Assembly: GCA_023434325.1 (NCBI GenBank)
Contig: JAEYSX010000002.1
Span: 124,001 to 188,000, forward strand
Length of the DNA stretch: 64,000 bases
Direction: 5' to 3'
DNA from: Candidatus Parcubacteria bacterium
GTDB taxonomy: Bacteria > Patescibacteriota > Saccharimonadia > Saccharimonadales > UBA4665
Of this stretch, positions 1 to 9,200 are shown piece by piece. The notes under the pieces are model-generated. The model was not told the origin of the DNA, did no database searches, and saw only the letters and a list, made by a program, of their open reading frames with translations. Every line of letters begins with the position of its first letter. Position 1 is the first letter of the stretch. Position numbers and translations under genes: made by a program.

Positions 1-108
1 TAACACCGTGGCGCCAACGACCAGCACTCCCGCTACGGCCGCCGCCTTAAGAAGCTGCTTACCGCGCTCTGACCACGTTGCGCTCCCTGATTTTTCTGCA
101 CTACTCAT
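1..108 (-). CDS. N-terminal fragment of a membrane protein (runs off the left edge)
   Basis: Thirty-six codons are visible from an ATG at 108 reading leftwards out of the window. A polar start (MSSAEKSGSATW) is followed by a hydrophobic stretch (KAAAVAGVLVVGATVL), which looks like a signal anchor or first membrane segment. A TATAAT box on the minus strand lies 8 nt before the ATG, so the mRNA is probably leaderless. The function cannot be judged from the fragment. Confidence 0.6.
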   Translation of the reverse strand, partial: MSSAEKSGSATWSERGKQLLKAAAVAGVLVVGATVL

Positions 109-225
109 ACCCTTATATTATACCGCTGTTTGTCACCTCTGACGTTAGCTATGTCACGGACTGGTCAAGGCTGCGTCGGTATCATAACGATATGGTTTAT
201 CCCTCAGGAAAGGAGCTATAACACC

Positions 226-462
226 ATGAAACACATCATTGGAGCATCGGCAGGATTTTTGGTAGGTTTGGGCGCGGGCGCGATTGTTGGCATAATTATC
301 GCCCCAAAGAAGGGCGAGGAACTACGCCAAATGCTCAAAGACAAGGCTAAGATGGCGCAAGACAAAGCCATGCAGCAGGCTGGCCTTAAGAAAAAGAACG
401 CCATAGACCAGGCGCGGCAAGCCCTCGACAGGTTAGAGCAAACCCAGCCAACTGCGCAATAA
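226..462 (+). CDS. YtxH-like small membrane-anchored protein
   Basis: The product has 78 residues. I chose the ATG at 226 because a strong Shine-Dalgarno (aggaaaggag) lies just upstream; the reading frame is open further upstream but has no such site. Residues 5-27 form a glycine-rich membrane segment ending in IIAPKKGEELR, the typical YtxH-family pattern of a Gly-rich helix followed by AP(K)xG and a basic helical tail. The remainder is a charged, alanine/lysine/glutamine-rich helix. YtxH-domain proteins are small membrane proteins often called general stress proteins; their biochemical role is not established. Confidence 0.7.
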   Translation: MKHIIGASAGFLVGLGAGAIVGIIIAPKKGEELRQMLKDKAKMAQDKAMQQAGLKKKNAIDQARQALDRLEQTQPTAQ

Positions 463-572
463 CCTCTCAGGAATCAGGTCGGCATGACTGCCGTCATGTG
501 CGCTTTGCCCGAAAAATGCGTTACAATAGCGAACATCAACGCTAATCATCCGCATCAGGGGAAAGCCAAGGC

Positions 573-1157
573 ATGACCAACAATCCAATCTTGTTAGTCC
601 AAGCGTACGACGAACAAGGAAACCAAATACCAGGCCAGGGAATAGAGCGGTCAGAAATGCTCGCCAAAGGACTGCCGCATGCCGCCGTCCATATTTGGAT
701 TTGGCGGCGATCTCAAGCAGGTGTCACAGAAGTTTTGCTGCAAAAACGGTCACAAAACGTAAGAGCTTGGCCTGGCTACTACGATATCTCTGCGGCTGGA
801 CACGTCGACTTAGGTGAACAGCCGCTTGATGCTGCCTTGCGAGAGTTGTCCGAGGAAATCGGCCTAGTGGCTCGCGCCGCAGATTTGCAGTCTATCGGGG
901 TTGCACGCCAACATTCAATTAATCCGGCCACAGGCGGAATCGAGAACGAATTTTGCTTTTTATATTTGCTACAAATGGGTCACAATGCAACATTATCATT
1001 CCATGACGGCGAGGTGGGCAGCACCGAGTGGAGAGACATCGACCAGTTAGAACAAGACGCTACTAGCGATACTGCGGGCAATATCTTTGTGCCGCACGGC
1101 GAACTGTACTTCCGCAACGTCTTTGCGCACATCAGGCGAGTGTCTACAAAAAAATAA
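573..1157 (+). CDS. Nudix hydrolase, IPP-isomerase-like subgroup
   Basis: This 194-residue protein carries a complete Nudix box of the form G-x5-E-x7-RELSEEIGL at about residues 84-106, which binds the divalent metal and cleaves or rearranges nucleoside-diphosphate-type substrates. The N-terminal layout (polar leader, then HAAVHIWIWRR and LLQKRS) resembles the YfcD / type I isopentenyl-diphosphate isomerase branch of the superfamily. A TACAAT box lies about 45 nt upstream. A hairpin just after the stop belongs to the convergent gene. The substrate cannot be assigned from sequence alone; a type II IPP isomerase gene is also present in this window. Confidence 0.8.
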   Translation: MTNNPILLVQAYDEQGNQIPGQGIERSEMLAKGLPHAAVHIWIWRRSQAGVTEVLLQKRSQNVRAWPGYYDISAAGHVDLGEQPLDAALRELSEEIGLVARAADLQSIGVARQHSINPATGGIENEFCFLYLLQMGHNATLSFHDGEVGSTEWRDIDQLEQDATSDTAGNIFVPHGELYFRNVFAHIRRVSTKK

Positions 1158-1176
1158 ACCCCTCTGGCGAGGGGCT
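1158..1176 (-). terminator. Intrinsic terminator for the 85-aa minus-strand gene
   Basis: A 6-bp G/C stem (cccctc / gagggg with loop tggc, 1159-1174) is followed on the minus strand by a T-rich run (tttattttttt). It therefore terminates the leftward gene at 1197-1454, and its T tract overlaps the end of the convergent Nudix gene. Confidence 0.6.
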
Positions 1177-1196
1177 TATGCTTTACGACAGACAGT

Positions 1197-1454
1197 CTAC
1201 GCCGACATGTCAATCAGCGTCCACTGACGGCACGCAGCATCGGCCTGCAAGCGGTAATCGCGCGCACCATCTGTCATATCAAAGATCTGGATCATCTGCT
1301 GGCCTTTTTGGATCAGCGAGCGCAGACCTTGGCGAAACGTGTATTCGCGCCCCTCAAACTCCATACGGCGCGGATAAGTCTTTAGCCGTCCGTCGTCCTC
1401 AAAATATACCTCGGATACGGTTACTTCGCGGGAAATAATAACGCGGTCATTCAT
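1197..1454 (-). CDS. Small hypothetical protein, 85 aa
   Basis: I do not recognise this family. The protein is soluble and mixed in charge, with a central hydrophilic strand-rich part (VSEVYFEDDGRLKTYPRRMEF kept short here as SEVYFEDDGRLKTYPRRM) and two cysteine-poor halves. It is supported as a real gene by a good Shine-Dalgarno (taggagc) on the minus strand a few nt before the ATG and by an intrinsic terminator directly after its stop. No membrane segment or signal peptide is visible. Confidence 0.55.
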   Translation of the reverse strand: MNDRVIISREVTVSEVYFEDDGRLKTYPRRMEFEGREYTFRQGLRSLIQKGQQMIQIFDMTDGARDYRLQADAACRQWTLIDMSA

Positions 1455-1843
1455 AGTTCAAGCTCCTAGAAAATTAAGTTTTAGAAAGAGATCCTGAGCA
1501 TCGTGTCATGCCAGTTGACGGATTTAAAAAAGAATAACAGGAACCGTCTGTATCTGTTATTTTGCCCAAAATAAGGCCTGCTTGATGAAGGTCTGCAGGG
1601 ACGCTATCTCCGCGCACGCGGCTAGTGTGTATGCATCCTTAAAGTCTCTATAAAGCCTGTGAGTAAGAAGGCTTGTCGCCAGCACTCACATTGCTAACGC
1701 TTATTATGCGCGCCATGCCGCCTCCGCGCAACATACGCGGCGTAGCAAAATATGCATCATCCTCACGATGAACAGGACAATATAGCCACCCCAGAGTTTT
1801 ACAAACTTTCAAAATATATTGCGGAGTGTGATACTATATAACC
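1455..1843. other. 389-nt gene-free stretch with several hairpins
   Basis: No convincing ORF lies here. An A-tract followed by an 8-10 bp stem (AATAACAG at 1533-1540 with CTGTTATT at 1554-1561) resembles a bidirectional terminator. Further right there are GC-rich inverted repeats, for example ccgcg / cgcgg at 1724-1740. The right end holds the promoter of the next gene (TACTAT at 1832-1837). It could hide a small structured RNA, but I recognise no RNase P, SRP, tmRNA or 6S signature. Confidence 0.4.
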
Positions 1844-2470
1844 ATGAGCAATAAACTCCAAGACAATCAAACAACACGTGCAGCACTCATTCTAGTAATC
1901 GTCGCTATCATCGGCTTTACCGGTTGGTTTGTGACGCGCGACAACAACAATGGCGACAAGCCACTCGAAAACACCGAAAACGTCCAGGCAACAACCGAAG
2001 CCGAAGACACGTATAAAGATTGGGCAGACCAGGCCTGGGAGAGCCAGAGTCTCGCCTTTAAGCGCCCATCTAACTGGGTCGTCGAAGAGCGAGCCAGCAT
2101 GGGTCGATTCTACATCAAAAACGCCGATGTCGACTTGCTTAAGCAAGCCGCACCGCATGACTTCCAGCAGCTGTGGATCTCGGTCGACACCGACGAGAAC
2201 TCCGCCGCCCGCGAAGCAGCTATCAAAGAAGGTCGCTCTGCCTACCGCGTAGTCCGGGGCGAGGTCAAAGCCTCAACCATCGATGCTGGCGACCTCAAGA
2301 TCAACACCTACGAATACCAGACCGTAGGCGGTCCGACGCTCGAGGCCTACTGGACAAACAAGGACGGCAAGCGCTACTACGCCACCAACTCAACCGAAAT
2401 GGGCGAAGACAACCAAACAGAGATGGTTGCCGCGCTTAAGAAGCTACTTGCATCTATCGAGCTCAAATAG
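1844..2470 (+). CDS. Membrane-anchored extracytoplasmic protein, unknown function
   Basis: This 208-residue protein starts with a short polar segment and one membrane helix at about residues 13-31 (AALILVIVAIIGFTGWF), followed by an acidic linker and an outside domain. The domain from about residue 60 (LAFKRPSNWVVEE...) is reminiscent of PsbP-like or DUF-type lipoprotein domains found in many surface proteins, but I cannot name it. The ATG follows a TACTAT box by 6 nt, so translation is probably leaderless. A strong bidirectional terminator follows. Confidence 0.7.
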   Translation: MSNKLQDNQTTRAALILVIVAIIGFTGWFVTRDNNNGDKPLENTENVQATTEAEDTYKDWADQAWESQSLAFKRPSNWVVEERASMGRFYIKNADVDLLKQAAPHDFQQLWISVDTDENSAAREAAIKEGRSAYRVVRGEVKASTIDAGDLKINTYEYQTVGGPTLEAYWTNKDGKRYYATNSTEMGEDNQTEMVAALKKLLASIELK

Positions 2471-2481
2471 CAACTAGCTAC

Positions 2482-2518
2482 ACAAAAAAACCGGTCAACA
2501 AGAAGGCCGGTTTTTTGT
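2482..2518. terminator. Bidirectional intrinsic terminator
   Basis: A hairpin of the form aaaaaaaccgg ... ccggttttttgt has A and T tracts on both sides, so it can terminate transcription from the left (gene ending 2470) and from the right (gene ending 2541). Confidence 0.85.
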
Positions 2519-2540
2519 AGCTTACGCGCTGCGACCACGC

Positions 2541-2936
2541 CTATACAACGCGCATTGCGACCATACTGATCTCGACGTGCGCGCCAAGCGGCAGGGCAGC
2601 CGCGCCGACTGTCTCGCGCGCCGGATATTCGCCTTCGGGAAACCAGCTGCCATAAACCTGATTGACTCTCCCGAAATCGTTGATGTCAGTCACGTAAATC
2701 GTCGCCTTTAAGACCTTGCTCAAATCAATCGCAGCAGCACCTAATATTCGCGCTAAATTTTGCATGGCTTGATGCGTCTCGGCCTCTACGCCTCCATCGA
2801 CCAGTGTGCCATCCGGCTTCATGCCGACCTGCCCCGCAGTGTACACGAGACCCTCCGGACTGATAGTCGCCAAAGAGTATGGTCCAACCGGGTTCGCAAC
2901 GCCCTCGACAGAGTGAATTCGCTGTATCACCCCCAC
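2541..2936 (-). CDS. ridA: RidA family enamine/imine deaminase
   Basis: The 131-residue length and the C-terminal signature (YPARETVGAAALPLGAHVEI) match RidA (YjgF/YER057c/UK114), a trimeric deaminase that hydrolyses reactive enamines and imines made by PLP enzymes. The conserved Arg in PAR and the Glu in VEI that hold the substrate are present. It starts with GTG immediately after the TAG of the upstream gene, with ggagg inside that gene's last codons as ribosome binding site, so the two are translationally coupled. It is the last gene of an operon with a YheO-type regulator and a PhzF-like protein. Confidence 0.9.
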   Translation of the reverse strand: MGVIQRIHSVEGVANPVGPYSLATISPEGLVYTAGQVGMKPDGTLVDGGVEAETHQAMQNLARILGAAAIDLSKVLKATIYVTDINDFGRVNQVYGSWFPEGEYPARETVGAAALPLGAHVEISMVAMRVV

Positions 2937-3827
2937 CTAAACCTCCGTTTGCGCCGAAAACACGCCGACGGCGCTTGCGGTTACGGTAAGTCGATCAGTA
3001 CGGTGGTTAATCTCTGCAAAACCCGGGCGCCCCACGGAGCTGCCTTGCTTGGATATAATCTTCTCTTGATCTGTAGGAATGATACCGTTCTGCTTGGCAG
3101 CGACGACCAATCCGGCCTGCATCGAGCCGGTAAACGGGTCTTCGTCCACGCCCACATTGGGGGCTAGTCCGCGCGACTGTAATACCGCGTTCGATTCATC
3201 AACCTCAGCCACGAAAAAACAAAAGATTACAATTTTTTCCTGACCGAACTGCTGGCGAATACGCGTAAAATCAAACACCTGACTACTCAATTCTTGCAGC
3301 GAAGAAGCCGGGATGTATACGTAGTTCAGGTTAGCGTCACGCAAAATCGTACTGTCAGATTTAATCAGGCTGGCCGGGATACCGAACTCGCTGGCGAACG
3401 CTTCGCCTTGCAGCCGATAAGGTACCATCTCCACTGTGGGAGCGGTGAAGGTAATCTTTGGACCGGTTCCGTCATTCGTAACCATCATCGGCAAAACGCC
3501 GGCGTTGGTTTCTACGCGCACCTCGTTTGTACCTTCGGCGCCTAGTCCGCACAGATTGCATTGCGCTAATTGAAACAGCGCACCGATACTAGCGTGACCA
3601 CAAAACTTAATCTCGTCACCGGGAGGGGTAAAAAAGCGAAGCTTTATATCGGCATCGGCAGTGGTCGGACGCAAGACGAAAGCCGTCTCGGACAGGTTCA
3701 TCTCGCGGGCGATGTTTTTCATCTCTTGGTCGGTCAGCTCGTCGGCGTTTGTCACAATTCCGGCGGGGTTGCCGCCAAACAGTTTGTCGGTAAACGCGTC
3801 TACCTGATGCAGGTCAATCTTCTTCAT
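2937..3827 (-). CDS. PhzF family isomerase/epimerase
   Basis: This 296-residue protein shows the PhzF fold signatures: N-terminal VDAFTDKLFGGNPAGIV, the catalytic glutamate in NLSETAFV (residue about 46), the FCGHAS motif, and the C-terminal DEDPFTGSMQAG motif, a variant of the usual EDPxTGSA. PhzF proteins are two-domain enzymes of the diaminopimelate-epimerase fold that catalyse proton shifts; most bacterial homologues have unknown substrates. It lies 11 nt downstream of the YheO-like regulator and abuts ridA, suggesting an amino-acid or imine detoxification operon. The substrate is inferred only loosely. Confidence 0.85.
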   Translation of the reverse strand: MKKIDLHQVDAFTDKLFGGNPAGIVTNADELTDQEMKNIAREMNLSETAFVLRPTTADADIKLRFFTPPGDEIKFCGHASIGALFQLAQCNLCGLGAEGTNEVRVETNAGVLPMMVTNDGTGPKITFTAPTVEMVPYRLQGEAFASEFGIPASLIKSDSTILRDANLNYVYIPASSLQELSSQVFDFTRIRQQFGQEKIVIFCFFVAEVDESNAVLQSRGLAPNVGVDEDPFTGSMQAGLVVAAKQNGIIPTDQEKIISKQGSSVGRPGFAEINHRTDRLTVTASAVGVFSAQTEV

Positions 3828-3838
3828 GGTATCCCTTT

Positions 3839-4471
3839 TTACTTTACAGACTTGAGGTAGTTATAAATGGTGGTACGCGACACGCCCAGCTGACGGGCGA
3901 CATACGCAGCGGCATCGCGGTAATTAAACAAGGCGTGATCATACATTTCGCTGACCAGCTCGGCTTTTTGCTGTTTGGTCATCGCGCTCGCGGCAACATT
4001 GTGACGCTTGGCATAGGCGTCGATGTAGTCGGACACCTGCTGCTGCCAGTTGGTGCCAAATTGTTCTACGGGGTTGAGGCTCGCCTGGTTAGGGAGGGCT
4101 AGTAACTTCTCGATCTGCAAATCCATGGTGCGAAAAACTGTGGTGTCAAAGTTCATGCACACAAGGCCGATCGGCGCACCCGCTTCATCGCGCACTGTAA
4201 TAGACACGCACTTGAGCGCGCGGCCATCCCAGTTCGTCTTGTAGTACGGCTCAAAAACATCGGGGAAGTCCTTGGGGTCTACGCCCAACTCGGTCACCGC
4301 GCTGGGGTCGCCCACGCTGCGCCGCGAAATATTGTTGTAGAGCGCCACGATCTTGCCTTGTCGAAGATCATGCACTACACCCTCTACATACGGGTAAAAC
4401 AACTGTACGACACCTTGCAGCAGAGGAATCATTGTTTGGATATTGGGGTGAAGGGGTTGCGTCGATTTCAT
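3839..4471 (-). CDS. YheO/DauR-like transcriptional regulator (PAS-like + HTH)
   Basis: The 210 residues comprise an N-terminal YheO/PAS_6 domain (about 10-125; VVQLFYPYVEGVVHDLRQGKIVALYNN region) and a C-terminal HTH_22 domain ending in AAYVARQLGVSRTTIYNYLKSVK. In Pseudomonas the homologue DauR controls D-arginine catabolism and responds to a small ligand. Here it is the first gene of an operon with phzF-like and ridA genes, so it probably senses a substrate that these enzymes handle. A TATATT box ends 7 nt before the ATG. Confidence 0.85.
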   Translation of the reverse strand: MKSTQPLHPNIQTMIPLLQGVVQLFYPYVEGVVHDLRQGKIVALYNNISRRSVGDPSAVTELGVDPKDFPDVFEPYYKTNWDGRALKCVSITVRDEAGAPIGLVCMNFDTTVFRTMDLQIEKLLALPNQASLNPVEQFGTNWQQQVSDYIDAYAKRHNVAASAMTKQQKAELVSEMYDHALFNYRDAAAYVARQLGVSRTTIYNYLKSVK

Positions 4472-4594
4472 TATCTTGAATATAAATCCAAGTTGTACAG
4501 TTTGTCAACATAATCACGCTACGAAGTATCTCGCTTCACTTCTAGCCGACACCTAAGCTTGCTATACTAAAGGTATAAATAGAGGGGGGAATCT

Positions 4595-5530
4595 ATGGTG
4601 TTTTTAATTATTGCGGGGATCGTACTATTGCTGATTATCGCCGACGGGCTGTTTGTGGTACGGCAGCAAACCTCGGCCATTGTGGAGCGATTTGGTAAAT
4701 TCAACCGGATCGCATCGGCGGGTCTAAACTTTAAAATTCCGCTGATCGACCGAATCGCCGGACGGCTGAGTCTTCGTATCCAGCAACTGGACGTGCGGAT
4801 CGAAACCAAAACCAAAGACAACGTGTTTATCGTGTGTGTCGTGAGCGTGCAGTATCACGTGCTGCCCGGCAAGGTTGTAGATGCCTTTTACCGCCTGCAA
4901 AACCCTCGCGAACAGATTACGTCATTCGTTTTTGACACCGTGCGCGCCCGCGTGCCGGCCATTATCCTAGACGACGTGTTCGAGAAGAAAGACGACATCG
5001 CCCTCGCCGTAAAAGCCGAGCTAGACGCCGTGATGGACGACTTTGGTTACGGCATCATCAAGGCGCTAGTTACCGACATCGACCCCGACGCCAAAGTTAA
5101 GTCCAGCATGAACGAAATCAACGCCGCACAGCGCTTACGCGAGGCCGCCATTCAACAAGCCGAGGCTGACAAGATCCGCGTGGTCAAAGCCGCAGAGGGC
5201 GAGGCAGAGAGCAAGGCGCTACAAGGTAAGGGCATTGCCGACCAGCGCAAGGCGATCATCGACGGACTTAAAGAGTCGGTCGAGAACTTTCAGACCTCTA
5301 TCGATGGTACCAACGCCCACGATGTGATGAACCTGGTACTGATGACCCAATACTTCGACACCCTTAAAGACATCGGCCTGTCCGGCAAGAGTAACACTAT
5401 CCTGATTCCGCACAGCCCGGGCGGCATGGGCGATATTAGCGACCAAATGCGCAACGCTATCATCACCGCCAACGAGGTAAGCTTTAGCGGCCTGAGTGAA
5501 GATGTCGAAACCGGCGTTTCCAAAAAGTAG
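4595..5530 (+). CDS. SPFH/Band 7 protein (stomatin/QmcA-like)
   Basis: This 311-residue protein has an N-terminal membrane segment (residues 1-20), an SPFH/Band 7 domain (about 20-190, with VVRQQTSAIVERFGKF) and a coiled-coil stretch rich in AEADKIR and AEGEAES repeats. Such proteins form large membrane-bound oligomers and often scaffold proteases or lipid domains. The start is set by a strong Shine-Dalgarno (gaggggggaa) and a TATACT box further upstream. No NfeD partner is adjacent, so its client is unknown. Confidence 0.9.
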   Translation: MVFLIIAGIVLLLIIADGLFVVRQQTSAIVERFGKFNRIASAGLNFKIPLIDRIAGRLSLRIQQLDVRIETKTKDNVFIVCVVSVQYHVLPGKVVDAFYRLQNPREQITSFVFDTVRARVPAIILDDVFEKKDDIALAVKAELDAVMDDFGYGIIKALVTDIDPDAKVKSSMNEINAAQRLREAAIQQAEADKIRVVKAAEGEAESKALQGKGIADQRKAIIDGLKESVENFQTSIDGTNAHDVMNLVLMTQYFDTLKDIGLSGKSNTILIPHSPGGMGDISDQMRNAIITANEVSFSGLSEDVETGVSKK

Positions 5531-5649
5531 CTACGGCCACACTAGATAGTAAAAAATTACGACAACCTACAGTCGGTCCGGCTCCGCAATAATGTTAGCG
5601 TCCAACTTTTTGCTTTTTATGATAATCAGCCAGACATATGCGTCAAGCG

Positions 5650-6195
5650 TTAGTTCATGTAAGGGTAGTGTTTTGCCTTTGCGCGATCAGCACAGCGTAC
5701 GACTAAGGTCAGCTTTGATTCGGCATTTTTTCCAAAACGATGTCCTGGATTTTTAGCCGCTTCTCCGTCGTAAACTATTAACGAACAGGGAACCCCTTCT
5801 GCCGCATAAAACACGGCGTCACCAGAGTCAGAGATAGCACTTGGCAAATTATTGTTGTCCACTACCGTCTCAAGTATATTTTTTATGCTAGATCCCGGCG
5901 CCACGTGCGCAAAATAAGCGGCCGCGGAAACCCTACACCAAAGCCTGCCATTGTCATAAGGCCCATTCTCGGTGTTATAACATACGTTTTTGGTTTCTGT
6001 TTCAATAGGGGTGCCGACGCTTTGTACTAGGTCGTTAAAAACAGCCTGCATATTCTTATCTGCTTCTGCGAATCTGTTTGCGTCTTGACGATTGCGTTGG
6101 GCGATCAAGAGAAACGACCCGATTGAAAATACAGCCATGATAACAATAGCTATTATTATTGTTTTTCTTTTTGAAGACTGTTGTTTTTTAGGCAT
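5650..6195 (-). CDS. Hypothetical membrane-anchored exported protein
   Basis: The 181 residues start with a lysine-rich cytoplasmic tip (MPKKQQSSKRK), a membrane helix at about 12-31 and an outside domain containing four cysteines (in NVCYNTENG, RLWCRVS, VPCSLIV, VVRCADR) that could make two disulfides. I do not recognise the domain. It lies just downstream of the large secreted SGNH hydrolase on the same strand and may share its mRNA. Confidence 0.6.
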   Translation of the reverse strand: MPKKQQSSKRKTIIIAIVIMAVFSIGSFLLIAQRNRQDANRFAEADKNMQAVFNDLVQSVGTPIETETKNVCYNTENGPYDNGRLWCRVSAAAYFAHVAPGSSIKNILETVVDNNNLPSAISDSGDAVFYAAEGVPCSLIVYDGEAAKNPGHRFGKNAESKLTLVVRCADRAKAKHYPYMN

Positions 6196-6227
6196 ATATG
6201 TATGGTACTCCTTGGGTCACGCTTTTG

Positions 6228-9200
6228 CTATCCGAACAATCTGGCAAGTTTACTGAACACCGTTTCGACAATCGCAACTGCAACTGCCGCTGCCTTCTGG
6301 ATAATGGTCACGAGTGGCGACTGAGATGGAGCTGGCATGCGAGAAACTAACTTCATGCCAAGTACTGTCGACACCTTTGCGGTTTCACGAATGGGCGCAC
6401 TCCAATTGCCGGCACCGTCTTTAGCGCGGATAGTGATATTGTAAGTGCCACTGGCGAGACCTGAATTAAACGTTAACGTCGCTACGCCGTCTTTTATTGG
6501 TATTTGCGTAGCGTTACCTTGACTAGGATCATTACTACCCATAAAATACTCTGCCGCCACTATGCCGGAGGACGCGTCAGAAACTGGGACGTGTATCTTT
6601 GCGGCAGAAATTGAACAGGAGGCTATACAACTCCATACCGGCATCCCCAACAGTGGTGGCATTTTGTCAATTTTGAGTTCAAGACTCCCAGTGGCACAAT
6701 TGCCTAAGGGGTCACAACTCTCATCGCTTGTATACATATTGATACCCTCTCGTGAGGCCAGAGTAGGAATAGGTTGAGTAGCCGCGCCACTACTCGGAAA
6801 TGGGTCGATTGCCGTCCAAGTTATCGCGACATCATCGCTATACCAACCCGTAGTATTAGGCTCACGATCTGGCGTGCCGACAACTTCTGGCGCAACAGAA
6901 TCGACAGGAGCGTCACCGATGTCTGGATCGCATACATCGTCCACTCCATCTCTGTCTTCGTCTAATCCCGATGGCGTAGACATCAAACAGGCATCCTCAT
7001 TATTAGGGGTTCCATCCCCGTCGTAGTCGTTCTCACTGACTGCCACAAAAACCGTCTTATATATGTCCACCTCTTCGCCGGCGAGATCCTGACCGTAGAT
7101 ATGGATCGTATGGTAGCCCGGCGCAACATCCTCCGGAATGACTATTGTTCCGCTTAACACGCCAGATTCATCAGCCGTTACAGTACCGACATGCATCGGA
7201 TCGGAATGCAGCCATGCCTGAAGCACACTTGTAGGGCGCGCAAGTATATTGATATTATCAACAACATAAGTACCACCCCTAAGCACTGTGTCGTTCACGG
7301 CATCTGTATACGTCGCTCGGGCAAATATACCCCCAGCAGACGCGCCAGAAAGAAACGCACTATATACTTCGGACGATTCATCGGGAAGCTGTACAGAAGA
7401 ATTCGGAGGAGGCATCGGTAATTCGAGATTGTTCGACTGAAGCATTAGTTGCTGCGCCATAAGCCTGTGCCCCTCGCCGTTTGGGTGAAAGCTTGCCGTA
7501 GTGTCGTCGCTTGCACCATTAACTGCCTTCTCCGACCCGATGTCGCAGAGCTGCTTGCCTGTAAACGCATTTTCGACATCAATGTACACCACCCCCGATA
7601 CTTTAGCAGCCGCTTTGATAACTGCGTTCAGATAGCTGGTAAGTTTATTGGCTGTTGCACGTTCAGCATGATCCAAGCCGACATTGAGCCTACAGCCAGA
7701 CGACTCCGCACTAAAGATCTTGGGATACCCCAATACATACACCTTGGTACCCTCACTCGAATTTTTTAGATTAGTATATAGTGCGATCAGATCACCAAAC
7801 TTACCATTAATTTCTTTTATGATGCTTTTGCGGTCGCCGGCCAACTCAAAGCATGTGTCCGGCATCAAGCATCTCTTTATCTTATTGCCGAAGCCTATGT
7901 CGTTGCCAATCATTGAGATGGTTATGACGTCAGAACCCGCCTGCTTGACGAAATCAGACTGAATCTTTGTGCCCGGCGCCCACCCATCATCCGGAGATCC
8001 TTCATATTGAGGATCCCAATTGTAATGCGGATCAAATTTCGCACCACTGCAAGCCGCATTGTGGAAGCCGTCCTCCAAACCTAGTTCACTGGCGACCAAG
8101 TACGGATAGCTTCTGGTGCTGACATGACACTTATTCGTGGGATTCGAGCTGTAGGTTGCTGCAACCCGATAAGATTCGTCGAACTCGCCTTCGCCGCTAC
8201 TAAAACTATCTCCGAGGGCAAGGTATGTAAGGCGAGACGGTCGCTCATAACCGGCTATAGAATAGATAAATCGTCGCGTAACATTAACTCCGCCCTCGGT
8301 TTTTACTATCTTGCCGGACATACTTTTACCTTCAGCGTCGTATCGTATCTGATACAAGGAACGTAACGAACCCACCTGACCAATTATGTTATGGCGTACC
8401 TCTCGGCTACGGCAACCAGGGTCCACTTGGTTATCGACACCTGCCACAAATGGAGCCTGTTGACAGTCAGTCAAATCGTATACTTTTACGGAGCCTTCCA
8501 CAGAGGAGCTAATTGCAGAATTGCCATCGTTGCTAATGGCGAATTCAAAGGCTACCGCGTAGCCTTGGCCGTACCTTAACCTGTCGGTACTAATCAGATT
8601 CATGGCACGTGTTTTGGTATTTACCCGCACAAGACCGATACCCCCCGCCTCAATCACCATCCACTCACCATTCTCCGAAAATGCATACGAGCCCATCAAC
8701 CGAACGACATTGCCAGCACTATCACGCAACGGCGCAGCAAGGGGCTCCTTAAGGCGAAAAGCTAATTCGTTGACATTACTATATACAGGCTCAAAATCGC
8801 CTGCGCCGATAAAGGTATCGTAAAAATGAAGCGATACACCTTCGACGACACCAGAGGTGTTACGGTAAATGAATGACCCTTGATTAGGAACTGGCACCAG
8901 ACCGCTGGCTTGACCTGACGGACGTACAACCCGAAACGCATTGCTGGTATGCGGTTTAACGTACTCGTAAGAATATGGCACCTCAGTTACATTGCTACTA
9001 CCAAAAGTGCCGAGCCCGTTCCTAATTGCACACACCTGCTTTTGGGCCTCACGGCCAACTCTATCAAACGAACCATCGGACTTGGTGTACGTGTAGTATG
9101 TGAAATCGGTGATCGTACAGCTGGAAGACCTACCGTCCTCTACCCGTTCGCCCAAAGCCATTTGCGGCATTTCGCCTTCAGTCCAACCATTGGCTACAGA

